A DNA stretch of 64,000 bases from Maricaulis maris_C (GCF_049116555.1 NZ_JAGDYT010000004.1:62001-126000), one strand, 5' to 3'. Positions 16,038-25,100 are shown, counted from the stretch's first letter. Made by a program: numbers and translations. The notes: a model not told the origin generated them from the letters alone.

Positions 16038-18449
16038 CTAGCGAAGGCTGGACGCGACCCCATCGATCACCGCTCGGAGAGCCGTCGTCCGTGATGCGAG
16101 GGGTGACCCCGTCTCGGCGCTCGGCAGGGCGTCTGCTAGCCCGCTCAGCTCCGATGCCAGATCCGCGTCGCGCGCACCGTTCTCAACAGGCTGCACGGCG
16201 CGATCAAGCGCGGCAGAGAGCTGCTCCGCTGCCTCCGCGGAGATCGCATTCATACGCTCCAACTGATCGACATAGGCCAAGCCGACGACCGGGTGGTCGG
16301 GCCAGCTGACCGGAAATTGCTGTTGCGGATTGAACGCCTCACCCTGGTCAGCCAGCGCGGCGGCAGCGATTTCGTTGGCAGTCAAATGCGCGCTCGGCAA
16401 CAACGCGAAGACGTCGAGGCCGCGAGCGATCTCGCTGGCGTAGATCCGGCCGTCATACCAGTAGGATGACCAATAGCCACCGCTGATCATACGGTCCTCG
16501 TCGATCGGACCACGATCAAAGAAGGCGATCTCGTACGGATTTGCTGAATCGGTGAAATCAATGACAGACACACCGCCCTGATACCAGGACTGCACGAAGA
16601 TATCGCGACCCGGGACCGGGACCACCGAACCATTATGCGCGACGCAATTCTCTTCCTCGGTCTGGGCCGAGGGAATCTTGAAATAGCCGGCAAATTCAAG
16701 CTGGCCATCATTGATGTCATAGATCGCATTGGCGCCCCAATCGCTCGGGTCCTGAGCGCGGCAGCGCGGGCGTCCACCGCCGCCCCACTCATCCGTGAAC
16801 AGGACTTTGGTACCTGCATTGTTGAAAGTGGCTGAGTGCCAGTAGGCAAATCCCTGGTCCACGACCGCGTCGATCCGGCGTGGCGCGCGTGGATCGCTGA
16901 TGTCGAGAATGATGCCATTGCCCGAACACGCGCCGGCAGCGAGGTCGAGCGCCGGGAAGACCGTGATGTCGTGGCACTGGTCCGTCCGCCGCGTTGATTG
17001 CGTGCCCTCGCCGTGGTCGCCGCCGGCCCACAGCCCGGCGATACGGCCGCTTTCGTCATCGGCAAAGACCTGGGGGCTGTCGACGAGGCGTGATTGCGAA
17101 GGATCGGCAACCGGGATCTCGATCACATCGATGCTGAACAGGGCCGTCTCTTCATCGCCCGGAAGGCCGGCGACGCAGCCGGCCAGTTCATCTTCGGAGC
17201 GGATCGAGCTGGTGCCGGAATTGTAGACGATAATCAGCTCGTCATCGCTCGACACCACGGAATGAGTGTGCGAGCCGCGACAGGTCTGCACCTGACCAAC
17301 CTGGCGTGGGGCGACCGGATCGGAAATATCGAAGACCCGGATCCCCCGGAAGCGCTCTTCACTGACATCCTCGGTGACACCCTGGCGACCGCAATCGACC
17401 CGCCCGCGCGTGTCCTGCACCGACATGATCAGGAGATCTCCGACGATGGACACATCGCCCTGACCGCCGGGACAGACAACCGAGCTGACAAGACGCGGCT
17501 CGTCCGCGTCGATACGGTAGAGGTTGAAGCCGTGGTAATTCCCGACCGCCATCAAATCCCCGGCAAAGGCGATGTCGGTGTTGGAAAAGCTGAGGAAGGG
17601 CGCGCGGTCCCCGAACCGGCGCTCGATGTCCTCATCGGATTCATCGGCCTCGATCTCCGGCGGTTTTCCAGCCGGATTTTCGACGTCGAAGAAGCCTGTA
17701 GGCTTGGGCAGACTGGCGAGGAGGGCGAGATTTGAAATGGCTTCCTCGGCATCGCGGAAGCCGCCGGCGAGCCCGGTGCGCGGGTCTTGGGACAGGCCCG
17801 ACAGTGTGGCATTCATCCGGCGGATTTCCGCCTCCTGTTCGCCGCGCACATCGTTGACGAAGTCGAACAGGATCGGGTCGTAGGCCGAGCCGCGCTGGTT
17901 CAGGAGGTGCTGGACCATGTCCACCGCGCCCTCGTGATGGGCGATCATCAACTCCAGGAAGAGGGCGTCAAAGGCCATGTCACGGGCCGCGGCAAGCTCC
18001 GCCATCTGCTCCGGCGTGGCCATGCCGGACATGGTCTGATGGCCGCCATGATGCATGGCGTGGGGGTCGCCGGCCGGATCCGGGGCGTCTTCGCCTCGCT
18101 CGCGCAACCAGCCTTGCATGAAGGCGATCTCATCGGCCTGCGACGCGTCAATCCGCCCGGCGATATCCACTAGGTCCGATGTGTTGGTCCGGTCACCGAC
18201 CAGTGCCGCCATCTGGACCGCCTGATAGTGATGCAGGATCATGCCCTGCATGAAACGGACATCATCGTCGGAATATCGGTTGGCCGCAATCTGGACGGCT
18301 TCCTCGGCGCTTAGCTGGCGGACCGCTTCACCGGGCGCCCCCGGTTGCACGATCGGTGCGTCCTGCGCGATGACCGGCCCGGCCGCCGTCAGGCCTGTGC
18401 TGACGGCGAGCACCGCCGTACCAATGAAAAACTTGGCCTTATTGGACAT
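16038..18449 (-). CDS. Secreted DUF305 and LVIVD-repeat fusion protein
   Basis: An 803-residue exported protein. A signal peptide (MSNKAKFFIGTAVLAVSTGLTAAGPVIAQ) is followed by a DUF305 four-helix domain at about 60-215, with its two hallmark MILHHYQAVQMA and MIAHHEGAVDM motifs and a His/Met-rich loop (HAMHHGGHQTM) that could bind copper or another metal. From about residue 265 the chain is a beta-propeller of LVIVD-type repeats, seen as repeated 'GIRVFDISDPVAPRQVG'-like strands, ending with a helical region from about 680. The function is unknown; the DUF305 family is linked to metal binding. GGGAGGGATC lies 2-10 bases upstream of the ATG. It has its own terminator, and the 216-base gap upstream holds no gene. 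Confidence 0.9.
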   Translation of the reverse strand: MSNKAKFFIGTAVLAVSTGLTAAGPVIAQDAPIVQPGAPGEAVRQLSAEEAVQIAANRYSDDDVRFMQGMILHHYQAVQMAALVGDRTNTSDLVDIAGRIDASQADEIAFMQGWLRERGEDAPDPAGDPHAMHHGGHQTMSGMATPEQMAELAAARDMAFDALFLELMIAHHEGAVDMVQHLLNQRGSAYDPILFDFVNDVRGEQEAEIRRMNATLSGLSQDPRTGLAGGFRDAEEAISNLALLASLPKPTGFFDVENPAGKPPEIEADESDEDIERRFGDRAPFLSFSNTDIAFAGDLMAVGNYHGFNLYRIDADEPRLVSSVVCPGGQGDVSIVGDLLIMSVQDTRGRVDCGRQGVTEDVSEERFRGIRVFDISDPVAPRQVGQVQTCRGSHTHSVVSSDDELIIVYNSGTSSIRSEDELAGCVAGLPGDEETALFSIDVIEIPVADPSQSRLVDSPQVFADDESGRIAGLWAGGDHGEGTQSTRRTDQCHDITVFPALDLAAGACSGNGIILDISDPRAPRRIDAVVDQGFAYWHSATFNNAGTKVLFTDEWGGGGRPRCRAQDPSDWGANAIYDINDGQLEFAGYFKIPSAQTEEENCVAHNGSVVPVPGRDIFVQSWYQGGVSVIDFTDSANPYEIAFFDRGPIDEDRMISGGYWSSYWYDGRIYASEIARGLDVFALLPSAHLTANEIAAAALADQGEAFNPQQQFPVSWPDHPVVGLAYVDQLERMNAISAEAAEQLSAALDRAVQPVENGARDADLASELSGLADALPSAETGSPLASRTTALRAVIDGVASSLR

Positions 18450-18665
18450 TTGATCCCTCCCGAAACAATGACTGTGAAAACTAGGGTAGTGCGCCGCCGG
18501 GACAAGCGCCCGTCGCCAATTTCAATCGCCATCGCGATCGGTATGCACACCAGGCGATTGACGCGTAGCCGGTCGGGGCACCGGCCCCGGAGCGTCTTGC
18601 GCCCCGCGCCATGTTGGCAGACGCCTCCCGGACGCGAAGCAGGGTGATGCCCTCAACACCGGGCG

Positions 18666-19937
18666 CTAGTCCTGAATTCCCGCAAGCGCCGCCTTCATCA
18701 CATCCTTCATCGCTATTCCCGAATTGGCCAAGGCAGCCGGCTCGGGCCGGGCACGCTTCTGGATCATCATCTTGGCGGCCATGAAGCTTTGCGGGTCATT
18801 GATGCAGTCGGCGGCGATCAGGACCCCGCTGGCGAGATGGAAGAAGCTACGGGGTGTTTCTGCGTCGCCGCCGCGGGTGATGGTGGTGTCCTGGGTCCCG
18901 ATCAGGCCGGCGGTCTGGAGCTTGAGGTCGAACTGGTCGGACCAGAACCAGGGCACTTCCGGCTTGGGTGCTGTGCCGCCGCAGATGGCGGCGGCGGCAC
19001 GCTTGGCCTGGTCAAGGGCGTTGGGAACGCTCTCCAGACGCAGGCGGGTGTCGGTGAGCCAGTTGTGTTGCTCGGCGCAATCGCCAATGGCGTAGATATT
19101 GGGATCGCTGGTGCGGCACTGATCGTCGACCATAATCCCATTGCCCGTCTCCAGGCCGGATGCGGCGGCGATTTCCTGGTTGGGCATGACGCCTATCCCG
19201 ACGAGGACGCTATCGCAGGCAATCTTCTCGCCTGTCTTTAACTCGACCCGGCTGACATCTGTGCCACGGGAGAAGAATCCGGACCTGGGTTTGAGCGCCG
19301 CGACCTGGGCGTCCAGACGAATGGTAACGCCGCGGGTCTCATGGGCGTCCCGATAGAATTGCGAAACTTCGGGAACCGCGACGCGCGCCAGAAGCCGATC
19401 CATCGCTTCAATCACAATCGGTGTCGCACCGAGCTTGGCCGCCACCGAGGCCGCTTCCAGCCCGATATAGCCCCCACCGATGATGGCGATCCGCTTGCCA
19501 GGCTGGACGTCCGCCTTCAGCGCATCGACGTCGGCAATGGAGCGCAGATACCGAACTCCATCGAGCTCGGCGCCGGGGACCGGCAGGGGGCGCACCCGGG
19601 AGCCGGTTGCGATCACAAGATGCGTGTAGGATTCCTCGCGACCGTTTGAGAGGATGACGAGCTTCCGGTCCGGGTCGATCCTTTTGGCGCGGCTCGACAG
19701 GCGCAATTCCACCTCTTGCTCGGCCCAGGTTTCCGGCGGTTGCAGCCAGAGACGGCTTTCATCGATTTCGCCGGACAAATAGGTCTTGGACAGGGGGGGG
19801 CGCTGATAGGGCGGGTGCGGCTCATCGCCAACCAGGACAATGCGGCCCTCAAACCCGCCGCGCCGCAAGGAGGCCGCGCATTGGCCGCCTGCTTGTCCGG
19901 CGCCCAGAATGATGACTGTCTCACTGGTTTTCGCCAC
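18666..19937 (-). CDS. Ferredoxin reductase-type NAD(P)/FAD oxidoreductase
   Basis: A 423-residue flavoprotein of the putidaredoxin/rhodocoxin reductase type, which passes electrons from NAD(P)H to a [2Fe-2S] ferredoxin. Two Rossmann motifs are visible: the FAD site VIILGAGQAGGQCAASLR at residue 8 and the NAD site IAIIGGGYIGLEAASVAAKLG near 148. The second FAD block NIYAIGDCAEQ is near 280, and the C-terminal reductase domain contains PWFWSDQFDLKLQTAG. No ferredoxin or P450 gene lies beside it, so its partner is unknown. It is monocistronic, 216 bases from the DUF305 gene start. Confidence 0.9.
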   Translation of the reverse strand: MAKTSETVIILGAGQAGGQCAASLRRGGFEGRIVLVGDEPHPPYQRPPLSKTYLSGEIDESRLWLQPPETWAEQEVELRLSSRAKRIDPDRKLVILSNGREESYTHLVIATGSRVRPLPVPGAELDGVRYLRSIADVDALKADVQPGKRIAIIGGGYIGLEAASVAAKLGATPIVIEAMDRLLARVAVPEVSQFYRDAHETRGVTIRLDAQVAALKPRSGFFSRGTDVSRVELKTGEKIACDSVLVGIGVMPNQEIAAASGLETGNGIMVDDQCRTSDPNIYAIGDCAEQHNWLTDTRLRLESVPNALDQAKRAAAAICGGTAPKPEVPWFWSDQFDLKLQTAGLIGTQDTTITRGGDAETPRSFFHLASGVLIAADCINDPQSFMAAKMMIQKRARPEPAALANSGIAMKDVMKAALAGIQD

Positions 19938-20090
19938 GCCTGTCTCTCCCTGACACTCTTGTCGGTTGCGACATGATGGCGCGTCCGCTCCTGTCCTGCG
20001 AGTGCATTATCAGCAGGCGACCCGCATGGAATGAAGCCCGAGGCTTGTCTGCTGCTGTGGATGGGCTAACTAGCCGGACCGGGAGATAGC

Positions 20091-21116
20091 ATGTCGTACC
20101 ATACCAGCACCACCAGCCGCGCCGTTTCGATCTGGCTGCTCATTGTTGCCGCATTCGTTTGCGCGATGATCATTGTCGGCGGTACGACGCGGCTGACCGA
20201 TAGCGGCCTGTCAATCACCGAGTGGAAGCCGATCTCCGGCGCCATTCCGCCCCTTTCGCAGGCAGATTGGGAGCGAGAGTTTTCGCTCTATCAGCAGACC
20301 ACAGAATTCCAGGTTCAAAACTCCAACATGACGCTGGAGGAGTTTGAGTTCATTTTCTGGTGGGAGTGGGGGCATCGTCAGCTGGGTCGCCTGATCGGTC
20401 TGGTCTTTTTTGTACCTTTCATCTTCTTCTGGCTGCGGGGCGAGCTCAGCGCGCGCCTCAAGCCCCGCCTGTTCGGGCTTTTCCTGCTCGGTGGCGCCCA
20501 GGGCGCGATTGGCTGGTGGATGGTCGCCAGCGGGCTGTCCGACCGGCTGGACGTCAGCCAATACCGTCTGGCCACGCATCTGGGCATGGCGTTCATTATT
20601 CTCGGGGCATCGATCTGGCTGTCGCTGGAAGCGCGCTATGGGCCGCCACCATTGCGGCGAGGGCGACTTGCCGGCCTGTCAGCCGGGCTTCTCGGCCTGG
20701 TCTTCCTGCAGATCATCCTGGGGGCTTTCGTCGCCGGCCTTGATGCCGGTCGACTCTACAACACCTGGCCCTTGATGAATGGTGATCTCATCCCCGAGGG
20801 CTATCTCGCCGGGATGGGCTTCTTCCCGGCCATATTCGAGAGCCATGCAGCGGTGCAGTTGCATCACCGGTGGACCGGCTATCTCGTCGCTCTGGGGGTC
20901 TTTGTCTACGCCGGGTTGATCTGGCGGGAGCCACGGGTCTCGCTGAAGCCTTTCATGATCATCCTGCCAGCTCTCGTGATCGGACAGATCGCGCTTGGTA
21001 TTGCTGCACTGCTGGCGGTCGTGCCGCTCTCGCTTTCGCTGGCCCACCAGGCGGGGGCTGTCCTGCTTTTCATTGCCATGGTCGGCGCGGCTTGGACCGC
21101 CCGCCGCGCGGTGTAG
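20091..21116 (+). CDS. ctaA: Heme A synthase (COX15/CtaA)
   Basis: Integral membrane monooxygenase that oxidises heme O to heme A for aa3-type cytochrome oxidases. The 341-residue protein shows about eight membrane spans and the family pattern GGTTRLTDSGLSITEWKPISGAIPPL at 27-52, EFIFWWEWGHRQLGR near 87-101, and paired haem-ligand histidines (e.g. ESHAAVQLHHRWTGY near 253 and LAHQAGAVLL near 320). This length and lack of the Cys pair fit the alphaproteobacterial/mitochondrial COX15 type rather than the Bacillus CtaA type. It is transcribed alone, convergent with the CPBP gene. Confidence 0.96.
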   Translation: MSYHTSTTSRAVSIWLLIVAAFVCAMIIVGGTTRLTDSGLSITEWKPISGAIPPLSQADWEREFSLYQQTTEFQVQNSNMTLEEFEFIFWWEWGHRQLGRLIGLVFFVPFIFFWLRGELSARLKPRLFGLFLLGGAQGAIGWWMVASGLSDRLDVSQYRLATHLGMAFIILGASIWLSLEARYGPPPLRRGRLAGLSAGLLGLVFLQIILGAFVAGLDAGRLYNTWPLMNGDLIPEGYLAGMGFFPAIFESHAAVQLHHRWTGYLVALGVFVYAGLIWREPRVSLKPFMIILPALVIGQIALGIAALLAVVPLSLSLAHQAGAVLLFIAMVGAAWTARRAV

Positions 21117-21130
21117 GGCGACGCGTCGCG

Positions 21131-21979
21131 CTAGAGGCCGGCCTTGCGAGCCCGCTGCCAGTAAACCAGCGCGATCAGGCTCACCACGATTGGCATCATG
21201 AGACCGTATTCATCCGTCCACAGGGCGGTGGAGGACGTCTCGACGGTCAATGGCATGAAGATTTTCTGGATGTAGATATTGTGGGCGCCGTGAAACATGA
21301 TGGCGGGCCAGACGGACCGGCTCTTGAAAGTGTAATAGGTCATGATCACGGTCATGGCGATGATCATGACGGTGAAGCAGATCAGCTGAAACACGGTGTT
21401 GCCGCCGCCATAGGCGATGATGAGCGGATAGTGCCAGATTGCCCAGATGCTACCGCTGATCAGGCATGTGGCATTGAATGAGAAAAGCTTGCGCAACTCC
21501 CATGCAAAAAAGCCGCGCCAGCCGATTTCCTCGCCCGCGATCGTGCCTAGCGATTTCACGAATTGAACGATGGCCATCAAGCCGACCATCAGCGCGATTA
21601 CCACGAAGGCCGACGCATCGGGAAGGCCAAGTTGCTGGCTCCAAGCGCTGACCGTTTCTGGGTTTCCGAAGTCACCCAGCCCGGTCATCCAGATGATCCC
21701 GTAACCAATTGCGACATACAGCACCGGGATCAGGTATCCGGCCCAATTGGCGCCATGGCTTCCCCAGCGCCAGGGCAGGTCGGAAATCTTCCGACCGCGG
21801 AGTTTGAGCGCCAGGAAAGCTGACACTGTGGGCATCATCATGAGCGTGCCGACATAAAGGGAGGTCGGCACAAGTTCGACGATCGCGTAATGGGCGATTG
21901 CGCTCGTTACCGAGAGCATCACGAGGAAGGTCAGCAAGGTGAGGACCGTTGTGCGCTTGTCAGTTTGAGCGTCATTCAT
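21131..21979 (-). CDS. CPBP family intramembrane metalloprotease
   Basis: A 282-residue, multi-spanning protein of the CAAX protease/bacteriocin-processing (CPBP, Abi) family. The three family motifs are visible: EEIGWRGFF (EExxxR) in the middle, SIWAIWHYPLI and the later MFHGAHNIY, which supply the Glu and His metal ligands. About seven hydrophobic segments are present. The ATG at 21979 is chosen for its strong AAGGAAGG site and because it leaves room for the shared promoter region. It is divergent from a MarR regulator across 84 bases containing three phased repeats, so it is probably that regulator's target. Confidence 0.92.
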   Translation of the reverse strand: MNDAQTDKRTTVLTLLTFLVMLSVTSAIAHYAIVELVPTSLYVGTLMMMPTVSAFLALKLRGRKISDLPWRWGSHGANWAGYLIPVLYVAIGYGIIWMTGLGDFGNPETVSAWSQQLGLPDASAFVVIALMVGLMAIVQFVKSLGTIAGEEIGWRGFFAWELRKLFSFNATCLISGSIWAIWHYPLIIAYGGGNTVFQLICFTVMIIAMTVIMTYYTFKSRSVWPAIMFHGAHNIYIQKIFMPLTVETSSTALWTDEYGLMMPIVVSLIALVYWQRARKAGL

Positions 21980-22021
21980 GGTGGCTGACCTTCCTTTACG
22001 TTTGAGGTCGAAGGGTGTATT

Positions 22022-22052
22022 TTGTACACAGAATTGTACAATTAATTGTATA
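22022..22052. promoter_or_regulatory. Three-copy 12-bp-phased operator between CPBP and marR genes
   Basis: TTGTACA at 22022-22028, TTGTACA at 22034-22040 and TTGTATA at 22046-22052 recur with an exact 12-base period. TGTACA is itself palindromic, and AATTGTACAATT at 22032-22043 is a perfect 12-bp palindrome, so the array can be read as overlapping dyads. It lies 12 bases upstream of the marR ATG and 43 bases upstream of the CPBP gene, a position suited to control of both. Confidence 0.75.
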
Positions 22053-22063
22053 AAAGGCAAGCC

Positions 22064-22567
22064 ATGCGTGACAGCAACATCATGGACACTCACCGGCTGA
22101 GCGGCGCATTCGTGTCCAACAAGCTGCTGAGATTGGTGGAAACGATTGCCGATCAGGGACAGGTCCTGTTGTCGTCAGCGGGCATTGATGTGCCGCCAAG
22201 AGCGATCTCGACGGTACTCATGATCGGTGAGATCGCGGATGTGACGGCTGCCGATATCGCGACCTCGCTCGATCAACCTCACCAGGTCGCGACCCAGCGG
22301 ATCGCGGCCCTGATCAAGCTGGACCTTGTCACAAAACGCCCGCATGCCACGGACAGCCGACGCAAGGTCCTGGTCCTGACGGCGCGCGGCGAGGATCAGT
22401 ATCGATTGATGATGGCTGTACTCGAGAATATCCGTGCCGCGATGGATGCCCTCTTCGACGAGATCGGCTGTGATCTCGCTGGCAAGGCCGTTGAGGCTGT
22501 GGCGGCACTGCGGGCGCGGCCATTGACCGATCGTGTCGAGGGATTGGCCACACCCAACGCGAAATGA
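22064..22567 (+). CDS. MarR family transcriptional regulator
   Basis: A 167-residue winged-helix regulator. The central segment SAGIDVPPRAISTVLMIGEIADVTAADIATSLDQPHQVATQRIAALIKLDLVTKR is a MarR-type helix-turn-helix, followed by the wing 'DSRRKVLVLTARGEDQYRLM' and a C-terminal dimerisation helix. The ATG at 22064 has AAGG 8 bases upstream; an ATG at 22082 is also possible. It is divergent from the CPBP protease and immediately downstream of the triple TTGTACA array, so autoregulation and control of the protease are likely. No ligand can be inferred. Confidence 0.9.
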   Translation: MRDSNIMDTHRLSGAFVSNKLLRLVETIADQGQVLLSSAGIDVPPRAISTVLMIGEIADVTAADIATSLDQPHQVATQRIAALIKLDLVTKRPHATDSRRKVLVLTARGEDQYRLMMAVLENIRAAMDALFDEIGCDLAGKAVEAVAALRARPLTDRVEGLATPNAK

Positions 22568-22618
22568 GCCACTTGCGCGGCTCATTCAGCCTCCAACAGA
22601 ATCGCCGGTCGAAGGTCG

Positions 22619-23710
22619 TTATTCGCTGGAAAACACAGCGCGTGTCAGCACGTCTCGCGAGATGACTTTCAGTCGGCCGGCGTCGGCGTCAAAGACGGCC
22701 ATGAGCCCGTTGGAATAGGCTGTGTAACCAAAGTCAGCATCTGTGACAGCGAGGCCCGCCGGAATGCCGACGCCCGGCGTGGAGAGGCCATCGACGATGT
22801 CGAGGGAGATGCCGGCGTCCAACGTCGCAGCGTCAAAGGTCTCGACGGTATCGCCGCTGCCATTGGTGGCGAGTACGAGACGCGTGCCGTTGAACTCGCC
22901 CACGGTCAGGTTGGCCGCTGGATAAGCTGTGTCGGCAAGCAGTGTCCCGTCACTGCTGAGCCGGGCCAGGCCACCGGCCGGGCTGGCTGTGTAGATGTCA
23001 CCATCAAAGGTCGCGCACTGGCGCGCCGGATCGGGCAGGGGGAAATCGCGGATTCGTTCGACGCCGAGAAGGTCTTCGCCGGCATCCCGGATCCGCCAGA
23101 TTTCGGCGCGTGCACCTGTTCCAAGCACGACGATTTCAACAAAACCGGCGCCCTCGCGCAGCAGGCAGAGGCCTGTGACACCGTTGATCGGCTCAATTTC
23201 GCCCAGTGGCAGGTCAAGGACCTGGGCACCATCGCGAATGACGGCATATCCGCGAACCGAATTGGAATCAGCGGCGGCGCCGAAGATCAGTGGCAGGCTC
23301 TCGCCGCGAAGTTCGAAATTGGGGGCCGTGGCGAGTCCGGTCAGGCGTTCACCGGCATGTCGCGTCTTCAGCAGACCATCCAGGTCGAAGATATCAATAC
23401 CGCCATCGCGCGGCGCTGACAGGACGAAGCCGAGCGAAGGGGCGAGCGGGTCGGGGAGGAAGCCGACCATGCCGCCCCCCCCACCATTCACAGGCGTGAA
23501 GGCGGCAGTCACCGTCACCTCGACCGGTCCGCCCTCATCCAGCGGACTGGAGTTCTCGGCTGTCTCCTGCGTGTCGGGTCCGCAAGCGCTGAGCGCCAGA
23601 AGAGAAGCGCCTAGCGCGAAGGCTCGGGCCAGGGACCGCGGACCGCGAAGGTGCGACCGGGATAGCGCTGTACGTTGAAAAACAGAGTCGAACCGTCGGG
23701 ACTGAAACAT
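22619..23710 (-). CDS. Lipoprotein with degenerate beta-propeller phytase-like domain
   Basis: A 363-residue exported lipoprotein (LALGASLLALSAC, lipid Cys near residue 43). Its body follows the order of beta-propeller phytases: 'GFVLSAPRDGGIDIFDLDG' (compare GT-K-GL-VYDLDG), 'ERLTGLATAPNFELRGE' (compare RLNNVDLR-F-L-G), and 'GLCLLREGAGFVEIVVLGTGARAEIWRI' (compare GLCLY-FV-VEQWRL). Several calcium/phosphate-binding positions seem lost, for instance the QPEGC block is DPARQC. It may bind rather than hydrolyse phytate. The ATG at 23710 lies inside phoX and gives a 100-base overlap; no better start gives a full signal peptide. Tandem with phoX, so probably one operon. Confidence 0.7.
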   Translation of the reverse strand: MFQSRRFDSVFQRTALSRSHLRGPRSLARAFALGASLLALSACGPDTQETAENSSPLDEGGPVEVTVTAAFTPVNGGGGGMVGFLPDPLAPSLGFVLSAPRDGGIDIFDLDGLLKTRHAGERLTGLATAPNFELRGESLPLIFGAAADSNSVRGYAVIRDGAQVLDLPLGEIEPINGVTGLCLLREGAGFVEIVVLGTGARAEIWRIRDAGEDLLGVERIRDFPLPDPARQCATFDGDIYTASPAGGLARLSSDGTLLADTAYPAANLTVGEFNGTRLVLATNGSGDTVETFDAATLDAGISLDIVDGLSTPGVGIPAGLAVTDADFGYTAYSNGLMAVFDADAGRLKVISRDVLTRAVFSSE

Positions 23711-25026
23711 GGACCGCAAATCTCGCTTTTTTGACCTTCCGGCCCGGAGGCCGCATTGCGGGCAATCGTATACACCTCTCCTTGGGGCGTCACGCCGCGG
23801 ATGTACTGGTCTTCAGGTCCGTCCTCAACAACGATGAGGTCGCCCCAAGGGGCAACGCAGAGATTGTCACAACGCTCCATCACGGCGGCGTCATGGCTTT
23901 GATAGAAAAGTTGAAGCCGGCCGGGCGCCGCGGATTCGCCGTTCTCGCCTTCATCGGGGCTTGGCTGGTAGCGCCAGATCTGGCCAAGCCGGTCCGGGCC
24001 GCCATCGGTACAGGCGAAATAACATTCATTCTCGCCCCACCAGATGCCTTCACCGCGGGTGAATTGCGCGGCGCCGCCGGCGATGGCGCGTATGGCGAGA
24101 TCAGCGTCAGGCGCTTCGACATTGTCGAGGTCCACCCAGTCCACATCCAGCCATTCGCCGGGCTGGATTGTCTCGCTGTTCCAATTTCGTGTGTCGAGGC
24201 CCGGGCGCCCGCGGATCGCCAGGCCCTGAAGCCGTCCGCCTTCGACGAGCTGTTCCGGAACATTTGGCAGGAAACGATAGAAGGCGGCGCGGTTATATTC
24301 GTCTTCGGTCTCGTAGACGATGCCTGTGCGGGGGTCGACGGCAATGGCTTCGTGGCGGAACCGGCCCATGGCCTTGAGCGGGACAGGCTGAACCAGTCCT
24401 TCGGCTTCGGCCGGAACCTCGAAGATATAGCCATGTTCGACACCGGCCTGTGGGCCGGGATTGAGATCCGTTTCCTCGCAAGTCAGCCAGCTGCCCCAGG
24501 GCGTCGGACCGCCGGCACAATTATTCATTGTCCCGACGAGGGAGAGATACTCGTCCTCGACGGCCAGGGTCTCCGGGTTCAGGATGACATGGCTTGTGCC
24601 GCCAATATGTGGATTGCCGTCTTCGTCCCAGTCATGGACGAGGGCGCGATCAATTCGCTCAAGACCGCTATTGTCGGGCACGAAGGGCGATTTTTCAGTA
24701 TCGCCAAGGCGCAGCTCGTGATTGCGGACCAGAACAAGCCGTCCATCGGCCTTCTGGAAACACGCCATGCCGTCAAAATCACCCGGCACGATGAGGCCGT
24801 CGCTCATCGGCTGACCGGCCGAGGAGATCACCTGATAGGTGAACCCGCGCGGTAGATCGACAAGCATGTCCGGATCAACACGCAGGGAACCCAGCCCCCT
24901 GACCTCATTGAAATAGCCTTGCTCTGCCGGATAGGGACGCTGGCAGCCGGCCAGGGCGGCCAGGCCAGAAAAGGCAAGGGTGGTGGCAGCGCTGCTGCGC
25001 AAGAAGTGGCGGCGGGACAGGGACAT
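23611..25026 (-). CDS. phoX: PhoX family alkaline phosphatase
   Basis: A 471-residue exported phosphatase of the PhoX (DUF839) family, which releases phosphate from organic esters in the periplasm and uses calcium and iron. The N-terminus MSLSRRHFLRSSAATTLAF is a twin-arginine signal peptide followed by LAGC, so it may also be lipidated. Family markers include NNCAGGPTPWGSWLTCEET (with the iron-ligand Cys), GRFRHEAIAVDPRTGIVYETED, and the C-terminal DNLCVAPWGDLIVVEDG...CGPCFSPDGSTLFFNVQ. The ATG at 25026 has GGAG upstream. It is co-oriented and overlapping with the phytase-like lipoprotein gene, suggesting a joint phosphate-scavenging role. Confidence 0.93.
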   Translation of the reverse strand: MSLSRRHFLRSSAATTLAFSGLAALAGCQRPYPAEQGYFNEVRGLGSLRVDPDMLVDLPRGFTYQVISSAGQPMSDGLIVPGDFDGMACFQKADGRLVLVRNHELRLGDTEKSPFVPDNSGLERIDRALVHDWDEDGNPHIGGTSHVILNPETLAVEDEYLSLVGTMNNCAGGPTPWGSWLTCEETDLNPGPQAGVEHGYIFEVPAEAEGLVQPVPLKAMGRFRHEAIAVDPRTGIVYETEDEYNRAAFYRFLPNVPEQLVEGGRLQGLAIRGRPGLDTRNWNSETIQPGEWLDVDWVDLDNVEAPDADLAIRAIAGGAAQFTRGEGIWWGENECYFACTDGGPDRLGQIWRYQPSPDEGENGESAAPGRLQLFYQSHDAAVMERCDNLCVAPWGDLIVVEDGPEDQYIRGVTPQGEVYTIARNAASGPEGQKSEICGPCFSPDGSTLFFNVQRYPGRTFAVRGPWPEPSR

Positions 25027-25100
25027 CGGCAACTCCGGGGACGTCGGGAACACGCTGTAATTACGTTAGATTCACGACGGAGACATGACGGTTATGCAGT

